In this document: piece after piece, positions 10,903 through 21,162 of the stretch
Numbering within the stretch: the first letter of the stretch is position 1
Layout of the letters: the number at the start of each line of letters is the position of its first letter
Assembly (NCBI RefSeq): GCF_001039355.2
Contig: NW_019775578.1
Coordinates: forward strand, 43,170 to 107,169
Direction of reading: 5' to 3'
DNA: 64,000 nucleotides
Source: Lingula anatina
Taxonomy: Eukaryota > Brachiopoda > Lingulata > Lingulida > Lingulidae
Notes under the pieces: generated by a model
What the model saw: the letters and a program-made list of their open reading frames with translations, nothing else
Told to the model about the DNA's origin: nothing
Database searches by the model: none
Position numbers and translations under genes: made by a program

Positions 10903-13900
10903 GTTCTTTGTAATAATCTCTTAATAGATTATTACAGAGGGGAGCCATCTATAGAGGTCAAGTGGTCCAATGCCAATCACAAATTTAAAAATAATTATGA
11001 TAAATGTCTTTTTGTTGGTAAAATAGTATTTATTATATTTTTATGAGTTGTTTACAATATATTTATTGTGAAATATGGATCTCATATGTCAATACGAACA
11101 GTTTTTATCCCTTTAATAACAAATGTACTGTATATGTTTCAGAGCCTATGAACAAGCAGGGTTGATTTCCAAGGATATGAACCGACTCGAGGAAGCTGCA
11201 AACTTAATGGAAAGAGCTGGAGATATATTCAGGGAAAATGGTGTTCCAGATACGGCTTCTTTAACATTAGAGAAGGCAGCAAAGTAAGTGTACACATATC
11301 ATCTTTGTATGAGAGACATATGTCTTTCTTGTATTCTGTTTAAAGGCAAGATTGATTCAACTTTTTATTTAAAAACCTTGTAAATGCTGCTTTAATTTTA
11401 ATTTTGGTTTATTCCTATTTTTTGGTCTGATCGTAGTTTTTAGTCACTGATACCTTGAAAATAATTTATTTATTTATTACTTGTGTGCTCTTTTTTATTT
11501 CAAGGATGATTGAAGCCTCAAAGCCTGACAGAGCTATAATGTTATATATGAAGGCATGTGATGTAGTGGAGGTAGGATAAAATTTACTCTCACAAGGTCA
11601 TTTTCTTCCACTCTTTTATAGTACATGAGATATTCTGCCCCAACTGTTTTTTTTCCTTTCTTAAGTGGTTTTGATTTTTAACAAGAGAAAGCAAAACCAC
11701 AGCCCATTTATTCCAAAGAGAAAAATGATTAACACAAAAATAAAGATTGTTTTCTTCATTTTCTTTTTGAGTGTCTGACTATAGTGTTTAGCGCATAAAT
11801 TAGATGGATTGAAATAGGATGATGATTTTTTTTTATTTTTGGATGGGCGGGGGGGGGGCAAGTAAAGCTAGACTTTAAGTTAGATAAATGCTAAAAGTAA
11901 GCATGTGCCTCCCTTGAAGAATGGGTGTGTTTTCTTATGATGTGTGTTTTCTCTGGTTTAGAATGAAGACAGGCCTAAACAGGCAGCAGAAGTCATTAAA
12001 AAAGCAGCCGGTTTATTAGTGAGGTGTGAAAGGTTAGTAGGATTGCTTTCTATTGATCTGTTTGTTTCATATTTTTCTTTCCTCTGTTCTTTATTCTCAT
12101 GGACAAGTATTAAAATAAAATTTGGGAAATATTTAGATAAAAATTATTTAAAAGTCTAAAAATTGATGTAAAATGAATATGATCATGGAAATATTTTCAA
12201 TTATGATTTGTGTGGCTGAACTAACAAGAGAAGTTGCCATAAAAAAATGACATTTTCAAATAAAGCTGTTAGTCCATCCTCTCCAATTATTGATAAGAAG
12301 CTTAAATGAAATGAATAAATCTGATATTGACTTAATCTAAATATGGGAAACTTCTGGGATTTTTTTTTTGTTATTTTATTATGATCATTTTTTGACCAGT
12401 CCTTCAAGCAAGGCAAAATATATAAAACATGACTTCAGCAGGTGAACTTGATGTTTTAAAGGTTTGAAGAGGCCTCCAAAGTGTTGCAGAGAGAAATAGA
12501 TCTTAATTCAGAGGTAGAAAACTATCCCACCATATACAAAGCTGTACTGAATTTAGTCCTGGTACATCTACACAAGGAAGATTATGTGGCTGCTGATAAA
12601 TCATATAAAGGTGCTTTCAAGTAAGTCAAATTTGGCCTCGTAAACTTATCTGTAAATTGTGAAGTATGTACGGCAGTTTTTTTATAACTTTTATGTGATG
12701 TCTTGGGGAAAAAGAAATTATAAATTCCTTAACACAAATTGCTCTCACATTGAAGTGGCCTAAATCTTTTAAGGCATAGGAACTGTTCACTATGAATTTT
12801 GTTGATCTAGCTTAAGTGCATTAACTCCACAGGGACTCTTTCTTAATGCAATCAGGTTTACAGACTAAGGCTTCGTTCACATGCAATGTCTATTTTCTAA
12901 ATTCTATTTTCTATTCGCAGCATGTGTTGTGATCACGGTCTGTGCCCTGAATATCCCGCGGTGTAATTACTGGCAGCGCAAGCCAGTTACTATAAGTTAC
13001 TATAAGTTACTATAAGTAACTGGCTCGCGCTGCCAGTAATTACGCGGCGGGATATTCAGGGCACAGACCGTGATCATAAGATAGCGCGAATAGAAAATAG
13101 ATTTTTAGAAAATAGACATTCCATGTGAACGAAGCCTAAGACACCTCCTCCTGGCATTGAGCAGGATATAGAAAAGCTGGTGATTATGGGAGTACCTTGG
13201 AAACAAGAGTTAGTTTGTTAATCTGATTGCATTCAGCGAGAGTCCCCATGGAGTTACCGCGCATTAGCTGATTGCATTCAACAAGAGTCCCAATGGAGTT
13301 ACCGCGCATTAGCTAGGGTTACAAAACTCATTTTTGAACATTCTCATGTTCTCATAAGGGAGTGTCCTAAAAGTTCAGTGCTTTTCACGAACTCTACTTT
13401 CTGTAGACATTGCCACTGAAGGCATTTTTTTCTGTTTTAGTTACCCTGGTTTTGTAGAAAGTGAGGAAGCCTCGGCCGTTGAGCAGCTGTTGGATGCCTA
13501 TGACCAAGGCGATAACGATACACTTCGGGCAGTGTGCAATCTTCCTTTGTTTAAATACCAGGATAACCAGGTAAGTTCCCACTCCCTGAACTTGATCAGA
13601 TGAAAACATGTATGGATTTATACTGAATAATACAGGGTGTATTGGACCACTAGTGTTTGCCACATATGCTAAATATTTTGAATGCATATTAAAAAAAGGT
13701 AGCATTATTTTATATTTGAAGTATGATTGAAAAAAAAAACACTTGAAATTAATATCTTTAAAATAAATTAAATTGTATATTTCAGTCACAAAAAACACAC
13801 TTTATTAATTAAATAACTAGCAGGAAAAGAAACTGTAAAGCATCATTTTACTTTCTCACTGAAGAAGCATAACTAGTTTTTAAGTTTTTTAGTTCTTGAG

Positions 13901-14209
13901 AGTCATTTTTTTATCACTGTATAAACAGCAAGATTACCAAAAAACTGCACATTATCTGAAAAAAAAAAAACATTTATTTTTTACTTATTCCAGAGGTAAC
14001 CATAGCTGTTGAAATAATGACTCAGATAAATCAATTTTGTTTTTCAGTTTGCCAAACTAGCACGGGACTTGGCCATCCCTGGTGAGCAGAGACGGAAGCC
14101 AGAGGCAGTCAGTGGAGCAGATGCTGGCTCAGGGTCAAGTGACGCACCCCAGGGGGTAGCCGAGGAGGATGAAGATGAGGAGGATGAATATGCAGGAGGA
14201 TTGCTCTAA
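8964..14209 (+). CDS. NAPG: Gamma-soluble NSF attachment protein (gamma-SNAP)
   Basis: Ten exons: 8964-9025, 9668-9735, 10026-10110, 10541-10558, 11143-11283, 11505-11571, 11962-12032, 12462-12620, 13441-13570, 14048-14209. They give 320 residues (human NAPG is 312). The protein opens with MAHKEKKIAEALDHIKAAEK and continues YLKTSFFKWKPDYDSAANEY, closely matching human gamma-SNAP. The TPR-like helical repeats follow (ALFHAAKAYEQAG, NYPTIYKAVLNLVLVHLH, LPLFKYQDNQFAKLA). It ends in the acidic tail EEDEDEEDEYAGGLL, resembling human EEEDEYSGGLC. SNAP proteins bind SNARE bundles and recruit NSF to disassemble them after membrane fusion, acting on the cytosolic face of membranes. Exon 4 is an 18-nt microexon encoding the ALFHAAK core, preceded by a U12-type intron. 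A possible poly(A) signal is AATAAA at 15259. Confidence 0.96.
10111..10540 (+). other. U12-type (minor spliceosome) intron in gamma-SNAP
   Basis: The donor is GTATCCTTGA, the U12 consensus. The branch region is TTTCTTAAC (10519-10527), matching TTCCTTAAC in eight of nine positions, with the branch A 14 nt from the terminal AG. There is no long polypyrimidine tract. The intron joins exon 3 to an 18-nt microexon. Confidence 0.85.
10140..10306. mobile_element. hAT-like MITE inside the U12 intron
   Basis: It starts CAGGGGTGGATTTAGG and ends GGATCTGCCCCTG, imperfect inverted termini of the CAGGGG hAT type. The eight bases either side (AAAATAAT and AAAATACA) agree in six positions, consistent with an aged 8-bp target duplication. 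A truncated relative is at 3098-3200. Confidence 0.65.
10753..11112. mobile_element. TTAA-flanked inverted-repeat element, family member A
   Basis: Flanked on both sides by TTAA (10749-10752, 11113-11116). Termini AGGGATAACAACTGTT and AACAGTTTTTATCCCT are inverted. The interior contains a poly-T run and a small hairpin CTCTTAATAGATTATTACAG. The copy at 45335-45671 is clearly related across the full length. TTAA targets are typical of piggyBac-type transposases; no transposase is present. Confidence 0.75.
12869..13136. mobile_element. PIF/Harbinger-like MITE nested in an older inverted repeat
   Basis: Ends GGCTTCGTTCACATG and CATGTGAACGAAGCC are perfect inverted repeats flanked by TAA on each side, the 3-bp TWA target of PIF/Harbinger. 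The inner arms are also inverted, meeting at a triplicated TTACTATAAG word, so the whole 268 bp can fold into one hairpin. Outside it, 12809-12856 is inverted relative to 13219-13312; the right side holds two tandem copies of an approximately 50-bp unit (CTGATTGCATTC...). It therefore seems to have inserted in an earlier element. Confidence 0.8.
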
Positions 14210-14282
14210 CTTTTAAATTATATTATCATATGTAAAGACACATGGCTGTGGAAATTGTGATTGCTGAGAGTGTAAATTATAA

Positions 14283-14528
14283 CCCCATTCCCATGCCTAG
14301 ATCAATCTAGCAGAATTGACCCATCTCTGAGGGGTTTCCTGCTAAATTTCATTCAGCTTAAGCAGCTCTGATGTCTGGCATGCCTACTGAAGCTGTTAGG
14401 GGTAATTAACTATCATTAAGCATCTTTAGTAGGCGTGCCAAACATCTAATTCAATTAAGCTGAATCAATTTAGCGAGAAACCCCCTCGGAGATGGCTCGA
14501 TACTGCTAGTTCGATCTGGGTATGGAAA
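14283..14528. mobile_element. MITE with TAGATCGATCT-type ends, downstream of gamma-SNAP
   Basis: The left half (CCATTCCCATGCCTAGATCA) is the reverse complement of the right half with mismatches, and both carry AGAAACCCC/GGGGTTTC and GGCATGCC/GGCGTGCC words. A sister copy lies at 33905-34125, and a remnant with ATCGGTCTACGTGGACCGAT occurs in intron 2 of both oxidase copies. Confidence 0.7.
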
Positions 14529-16880
14529 CAGTGTCTATGTCATTTGTCTAGCAAGTTTTTAACAATTGATTTATTTTAAAAATCAAAGGACACTGGTAGT
14601 CAGAAATGTGTTGAATAAGCATGTACTGTTGTATAGAGTTTACTCCAAAGAGAGGATAAATGAGGTCAACAAGTGAAGATCTGATAAAAAGAAATTATCA
14701 TTGGAGATTAATTTTTCTGACTTCTCATACCAAAACCCCATTAAGAATGCCTTTTAAATAAGTTAATCATACACTTGGATTATGCGGAATAATGAAAGGT
14801 GTAATTTTAGGAAATATTGGAGATGCTATTGGTGAGTTTAATGTGATAGAATATAGGTCTATAAAGACCAGAAAATTGTTGAGGATTGCAGGAATTTTTT
14901 TTTTTTTTGGCAAATACTATTCTCTAAATTGAGAACTTTTATTACTGATACATTAGTATGTTAAATGCGATTTTCTATTAACTAAAAACTAATTAACATA
15001 TTTTATCAGGAAAAAGGTTACCTGTTTCCATAATATATGTGGTTATGTAATTATTTGAAAACGTTACTTGTAACGTTTATATTTACATATATATTTCCTT
15101 TTGGTAGAGTGAAGATTTTCAAGAGAAATATAATTTTTTTCCCTTGTGCAAATTATTTATTGCATTAGATATATTTGCTATTATTGAATATCAAAGAGAT
15201 CTGAATGAACTAGTAACAAAATAATTTCCATATAGTTAATGTCTGTGAAAAGTGTGAGAATAAAACAAATCTTCAGGCATGAAGATGATAAACTTTGGCT
15301 GATCCTTGTTCTCTTACCACAACAGTGGCGGGTTTAAGGATGGCGAGGTGGATGGTGGTCACGGCTCTTTACATTAGAATTCTGACTAGCTGAATCATAG
15401 TTCTAAACTGTACCAAATGGCACCATTTTAAGTCCAAAACGCCAAAATTTATGTGCCCCTCATGGCTAGACGGTAAATGCTCACTGAATCTCAGCTTCAG
15501 GATTTGAAGGCTTATACTTTTTAGTCAAATTGAGCAGGCCCCAGTTTCACAAAAAAAAAAACTTACGTCAGTTTCCTGGCTTTGTTGACTAGTATTTCCA
15601 TGAGAACGCTGTAACGCTACTCCTAATAGGGTTAAATGTGACCATGTAACCTTGGTAATTAAGTTCTTAGCCAGGGAATCTGACTTTAGTTATTCTCAAC
15701 TATGAGTAACGCATATCTTCTCATTATCCGATTTTCTTGCGTAGTGAAATTGACCTTATTATTTACGAACTCTTTTGGGTGAAAACTTAGCCAAAGTAAT
15801 GACCACTGTGTCATTTGAGTTGTTTATCATGAATGTGAATTTGTTGCTGTTGTTTGGATAGGTTAAACATAAGTTTCCGTTTTATGCCATTTTGAAGGGT
15901 TCTCAACCTCTATAACTATGGTGTAGCAATATTGAGAATTTTTTTCAGCTGCTGGTGTTTGTTTGCCGTTGACTTCATCAGTTTGAGTTTCAATGTGCAA
16001 ATGTAACTACTGGTTCTAAATCTTTTCAAGAATGTTCGTTTTTTCCCCGTCTTGAATAAAATTAAGTTTAAATAACGTTTTATACTGCATGACCTCAACT
16101 TGATATTCCGTGAAACAATACTTTGCCATATTATGTTCTGTGTTATGCAGTTGGCATTTTTCAAAAATTAGACAAAGATGTGAAGCTAACTCTACGAAGT
16201 TTTGAAACGAACAGTAAAAATTACAATACGTGACAACAAATATGGAGATGTTCTCTCAACAAACGCGGCTCAGGTTGAACTGTAGAGTCGCATTTCGCAC
16301 CTGCAACGCATTTTGCAACCAGGAATTGCGGCTGTGCAAAACCCATATTACAAACTATGGCGCCTTTCATTGTCGATGATGAGACTCTTACCAGGGCCTT
16401 TAAATTTGGTCTGCCAATTGAAAATCGTCAAGCTACCAACCTAAATGATAATTGTTACAAAAAATAGTTGTCATATATGCTTTTAGCATCAATTTCTGTC
16501 ATAGAAAACCCTTGTTAATCAGAAGAACAATTGATTTTCATCCAACGCTTTTCAATATAAGTACCAGTATGTGCATGTACTGTATGTAGTTACACACTCT
16601 TTGGTTGCCTTCTCAAAAATGGTGGATTTACCGACCTATAAATAATATTATTGCTCAAATTTCTCACAAGAAATGGTACCAGCGGTATCAGCTAAGAGGT
16701 GGGTCACAACCGTGTTGGACTTGCAAATAGGTCAGTGTCAAAGGTTGAACGGTTATCGTTTAATGAAGCTGACCTTTCTTAACAAGTGTTTAGCAAACCG
16801 CTGACAAAATTTGCCAGGTATTACCTAAGTAATTGGCGAGAGGTGATTAGTGAACGTGTAATAGACTTCATAGAACATCT
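14529..16880. other. Gamma-SNAP 3' flank, no gene seen
   Basis: AT-rich sequence with a possible poly(A) signal at 15259 for gamma-SNAP. No exon, RNA gene or clear transposon was recognised. Confidence 0.6.
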
Positions 16881-18772
16881 CTAGAGCGTGGCATAAGTAT
16901 TCTTAACTAGTATACTACCAGTGTAGTAGCCAATCAGAGGCCGTGGTTTAAGCCAGATACAACACTCGTCGCCGAGCTGTACGTGAAAATTGCTGGAGTG
17001 CTGTCTCGCCTGCGGCTCGCCAGTACACTCGTAATATTTCACGTACAGCTCGGCGTCTCGTATTGTATCTATCACTTTATAGGGGGTTCACGGGTAAACG
17101 AATATTCTCTATCGGTATGTATATCATGTGAAGCCTCAGTCTCAACCGGCTGTACGGGCTTTTACGGACTGTTTGCGTCCAAATTTTGCGCAGAATCTCA
17201 CGTCCAACGCAAGTCCTTCTTACGAAATTTCGAGTTCGCAGACGTAAGCAAGTACGGAGGATGTTGGACATGTCCAAAAGATTCTACGAATAGCCTGCGA
17301 ACAGCGAGGCCGCAAGCGTAAGTTGCTCCCCTCGCACGGAGTTAAGCCTCTCTTACAACCCGTCGTGCGTGCTTAGAGATCGTGCGTCCTCGGAGTTCTG
17401 GTCAGGCGTAGCGTTGTCGCAGGATGAAAATTACATCGCAGCGGACGTAAGTAGTAAGTACTTTATAATTAGGTGTGTCGTGCCCTAAACGTGGGGCCCG
17501 CAAGAGGTCTGTACGCCTTTTTTGGAAGTAGGAAGAAGTAAGGAGCACGTACGATCTGTACTTGTGGCGCACACAGTGAGTGAGATAATCGTACGTGTTT
17601 TGCAAGTGAAGCGCATGTTTTCAGAAATCGTACTTACGAAGTTAGAGAAACGTAAGAGAAACGCAATGAGCACGGAAGTGTTAAGCACGACACTCGTGCG
17701 TCAAATTGGTGGAACACACGGATAATCAAAATAGTACAAAAGGGAGCACCGAGTCTCTTGATCATTCATTGTTTTGGCTTTCAAAATGGCACTTCCAAAC
17801 TGAGAGCAGACTGTTCGTATCAGCTTTGATATAGGCGCACGATGCACCTAAGCAAGTACTTGTGACGCACTTTTATCGTGCTGGTCAAGTAGTAGGTCTA
17901 CTCACCAGGCACTTTGGAAGTAAGATAAACGCACGGAGGAAGTGCGCTCACCGCCCTTTTTGTTAACACGTACATTGAAAGCAAGTTGAACGTACGATGG
18001 TAAAAAAAACCGGAATTTCTGCATGCCTTTCATGCGTTACACGCACGCCTAGCGCACTTACTCAGTACTTTTGTCTTGCTTGCTACGAGCGTGCTCCAGG
18101 TGTTCTTATTGTCGCAGACAGCTAGGTCGTAGCGAAAAACTGGCCGGCCAGTTTTCGGGCTGCGTGCTTTGCGTCGTGTTTACGCCCACCAAAGAAAGTA
18201 CGTTCCATGTGCGTGTATCTTACTACTTGGCCAATTTTTTGCACGCAAACCACTCGTAGAGCACGCACGACCGGTTGTAAGAGTAGCTTTAGCAAGTGAG
18301 ATGCGTGTTGTGCAAGACGCATGTCGCAAGCAATGAAAGAGCAAGTACCCTTTGCGTGTTGAGTAAGGCGAACGCCCTCACAACTAACGAACAAAGTCGA
18401 GAGCACACCGGGAATGCGTCGCACGTGCGTCACCCTCACGCCTAGTGTATAAAAGGCGTGCTCACGACGCACGCTCTTGTCTCTACAATGAACCTTGATA
18501 TTATTGCTCGATTTATTTTCTAATATGCCTCCAAAAGGTAAGAGAAAGAAGCTTACATAGTAGAAAAAAAGGGAGGAGGAAGAAGAAAGAAAAGGAGAAC
18601 AGGAAACAAAATTGACGTACGCCGTCAGTACGTCACCACAAACGTGTGAGGCAAGTGCGAAGCAAAACTGACGGAAAAGGGCACTACTTTCGCCGTGCGT
18701 TGCATTCCCTTCGTAAGTGGTGAGTGTGTGCCACGTACACAGGACGCAAGACAAACTCAAGAAATGAGTACA
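16881..18772. other. CpG-rich block with repeated CGTACG/GCACGC words, function unknown
   Basis: This block contrasts sharply with its AT-rich surroundings and is crowded with CGTACG, GTACGT, GCACGC and CACGCACG words. Near its left edge (16951-17071) two approximately 37-bp arms, GCCGAGCTGTACGTGAAA and its complement, form an inverted repeat. At 18448 a TATA box (GTATAAAAGGCG) precedes ATG-containing sequence. A later ATG at 18525 opens a very short basic frame, MPPKGKRKKLT, which stops at once. A 238-codon minus-strand frame here shows no protein-like features. It may be an unmethylated CpG block, the body of an old transposon or a promoter for an unseen transcript. Confidence 0.5.
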
Positions 18773-20784
18773 CGGCTGTTTCACAATCAGGGGTACAAAA
18801 TAGGGGTCACATTGAGAGAAAAATGAACTCTGATGCATTTGTTTAATTTTGTAACAGATAAAAACAATATTAATTATTTTTTGTGTTACGTTACGATGTG
18901 TTACGTTTAAATTAACATACAGCCTCTTAGGCTATGATTTGGTGGTACGGACACTACACATTCAAGCAACTGATGCTTTTGTAACTGAAATATCATATTG
19001 TTTACCAGTTATTTTTGCCAACTTTCTAAAAATATCAAAATAAAGTTTAACAACAATACTTTAACCAAAAGGATACAAGTACATGTATTAATCAAAATGC
19101 TTTTGGAGAAACACCACAGCACGTTTTTCAGTGGATGCTGGCGCTTGGTTGTGTGTCATTCAGTTTTACTTTCATTCACCAGACTTTAATTTAAACTTTT
19201 TTCTGTTGCTTGGTTTTTTTCATTTATTTATTTATTGATTGATTGATTTTTGTTTCAGTCTTGATGCTTATTTTTCGAGTCTTTTCTTCTTTTTCATCTC
19301 TCGTTAATTTGCACCTCTTGCTCTGCTGTTTTCAGGATTGTTGTGTTTCTGCTTCTCCTTGACTCTCTGTCAGTATGCCCTAATTTCTTCTCTCATCTTT
19401 AGTCTTGCTTGCGGGGCAGCCTTCTTCTTCAGTTTTTTGCTTCTCTGCTATGTTACGTTCATGCGATATCTTTAATTTCTTACGTGCTTCAGCATGACTA
19501 TTAGCTCTTTGACGTTTTTTTTTTCAAATTATTTTTGCTGACAGTAAAAATTTCAGGTTTCCCTTTTCCTATTTGGCTTTTGTTCATTGTCATCTATGTC
19601 TGATACTTCATCCACTGAGAGTATTATGAATATAATGTAGTGTCCGTACCCCCTCAAAATATACCATATACATTAATCCATAGAATATTAATCCATATAC
19701 AATTTATTATTTTGCAATTAGCTCTATTTGGCAATATTTTGGAAGCAATATTGTTCATTTTGAATGCAAAGAGTAGCATCTTTACTGATATTATTTTAGT
19801 GCAAAATGTCTTGCCTGACTGTTATTAATTAGTATCACTTTATCGAATATACATTTATATACAATGTTTTTCTAAACATCGTAGGATGTGAATGCATTTT
19901 ATACAATCTAGAACAATATTTTGTACCATATTTTGAAGTTTTATCATCATTGATAAGTAGCCAGTTATCCAGTGGTTAATGTATAGCTTAGGGGTACGGA
20001 CTCTACAGTAGGGGTACGGACACTACATTTGGCACCAAATTCTTGCACATCTTTTCATAATAAGGGGTAATGTGCTATTTTCTTCCTGAAAAATAAATGT
20101 CAGTGTGGACATACATAAAATAATAAAATCAGACAGAATATGCTGTGATTCCTAAATAAAACAGATAGGGGGGTACGGACACTACAAAAATTAGGAGACA
20201 CCAAGGGGCTCATGATTATAAATACTTATTAAATACTTATTAATAATGGTTACATATGCACAACTTCTTTATTAAGTTTAAGTCATAACATGGTAAATTC
20301 ATCTTATTATCACATAGGTGATTTCAAAGTAATATTTGGCCTTATCAAGTATGTTTTTCATTGCATTAACAAAAATAAGTAAAATGTGTACAAAAGCCTG
20401 TTTCAGCAAAATGGTTAAAATAATTTTTTCTCAGATCATTTCTTTGGAAGAACCTGCTAGAAGAGAAGACATATGTTGTGGAAATTATATACCAATATCA
20501 AATTCACCATAAATCATTGACATAAAGAGCTAGTGCATCATATTTATGACCTTAATTGCAAATGACCCATCGTAACAGCTAAAAATAGGTACTTTTTGAA
20601 CACATAATTGGCTATATTTTTGTAAATTGTAGTCCGATTATTATAATTCTTTTTATTATTTTGCTCCTATGGACAGTGTCTTTGATATCAGTCTATCAGC
20701 AATCTCTAATCGTAAATTGCTAATTTATCAGACACTTGTAACATTAACCAGATTTAATTGTTCACCCTGATTGTGAAACAGCCG
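18773..20784. mobile_element. 2-kb AT-rich element with 20-bp perfect terminal inverted repeats
   Basis: CGGCTGTTTCACAATCAGGG at 18773-18792 is exactly complemented at 20765-20784. The ends coincide with the switch from CpG-rich to AT-rich and back (CpG-rich sequence resumes at about 20785-20960), so this looks like an insertion in the CpG-rich block. No transposase frame is seen and no target duplication is obvious. It contains the nested 19636-20027 element and further copies of its end motif. Confidence 0.6.
19636..20027. mobile_element. 392-bp nested element with 17-bp perfect inverted ends
   Basis: TGTAGTGTCCGTACCCC opens the element and GGGGTACGGACACTACA closes it. Extra copies of the right-end motif occur at 18941-18958, 19991-20006 (one mismatch) and 20170-20186, all in the same orientation. 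This suggests several related insertions or an amplified end sequence. Confidence 0.65.
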
Positions 20785-21009
20785 ACAATTTCCACGGCCA
20801 TCGCTCCTTGCAATTAGCGTCCCTGCTTAAAAGGACATCTCATGTGGCCCTTGCGACTCGCAAGGCAGACTTTCCTCTACCTCTTCGCACTCCACGGCCT
20901 CCGCAACACCCAAAAATCGCAGGGGACGTACGATCCTGAAAGTCGTGCGTTCGGTTGTGTCCGAGGCTTGATATATTGCTATACCATCTCGTGATACATG
21001 CAGTCAAAA

Positions 21010-21162
21010 CGTCAAGCGTCAGCAAAAGATACATCGGTTGCCCAACATTGTATGCAGTGTGTCAGCCCCCATGTGAAGACTTTCCATGACCTTGTTACCT
21101 GAAAAAAACATAAGCCTACACCCGAACATACGGTAGCGGTGAGGTTACTGTTAACAAAGAGC
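21010..21162 (+). promoter_or_regulatory. Proximal promoter/5' UTR block of oxidase copy 1
   Basis: About 150 bp upstream of the ATG are conserved among all three copies. They share CAACATTG...GCAGTGTGTCA, CCCGAACATAC and GAGCATG at the start codon. Outside this block and the gene bodies similarity is patchy. Copy 1 carries TTGCCCAAC where copy 3 has TTGCGCAAC, a C/EBP-like word. Confidence 0.55.

Noticed and set aside
18122-18838. 238-codon open frame on the minus strand in the CpG-rich block
   Set aside because: Low-complexity, Cys/Ser/Phe-rich translation with no recognisable domain; long frames are expected by chance where stop codons are depleted by GC content, and it crosses the end of the 2-kb TIR element.
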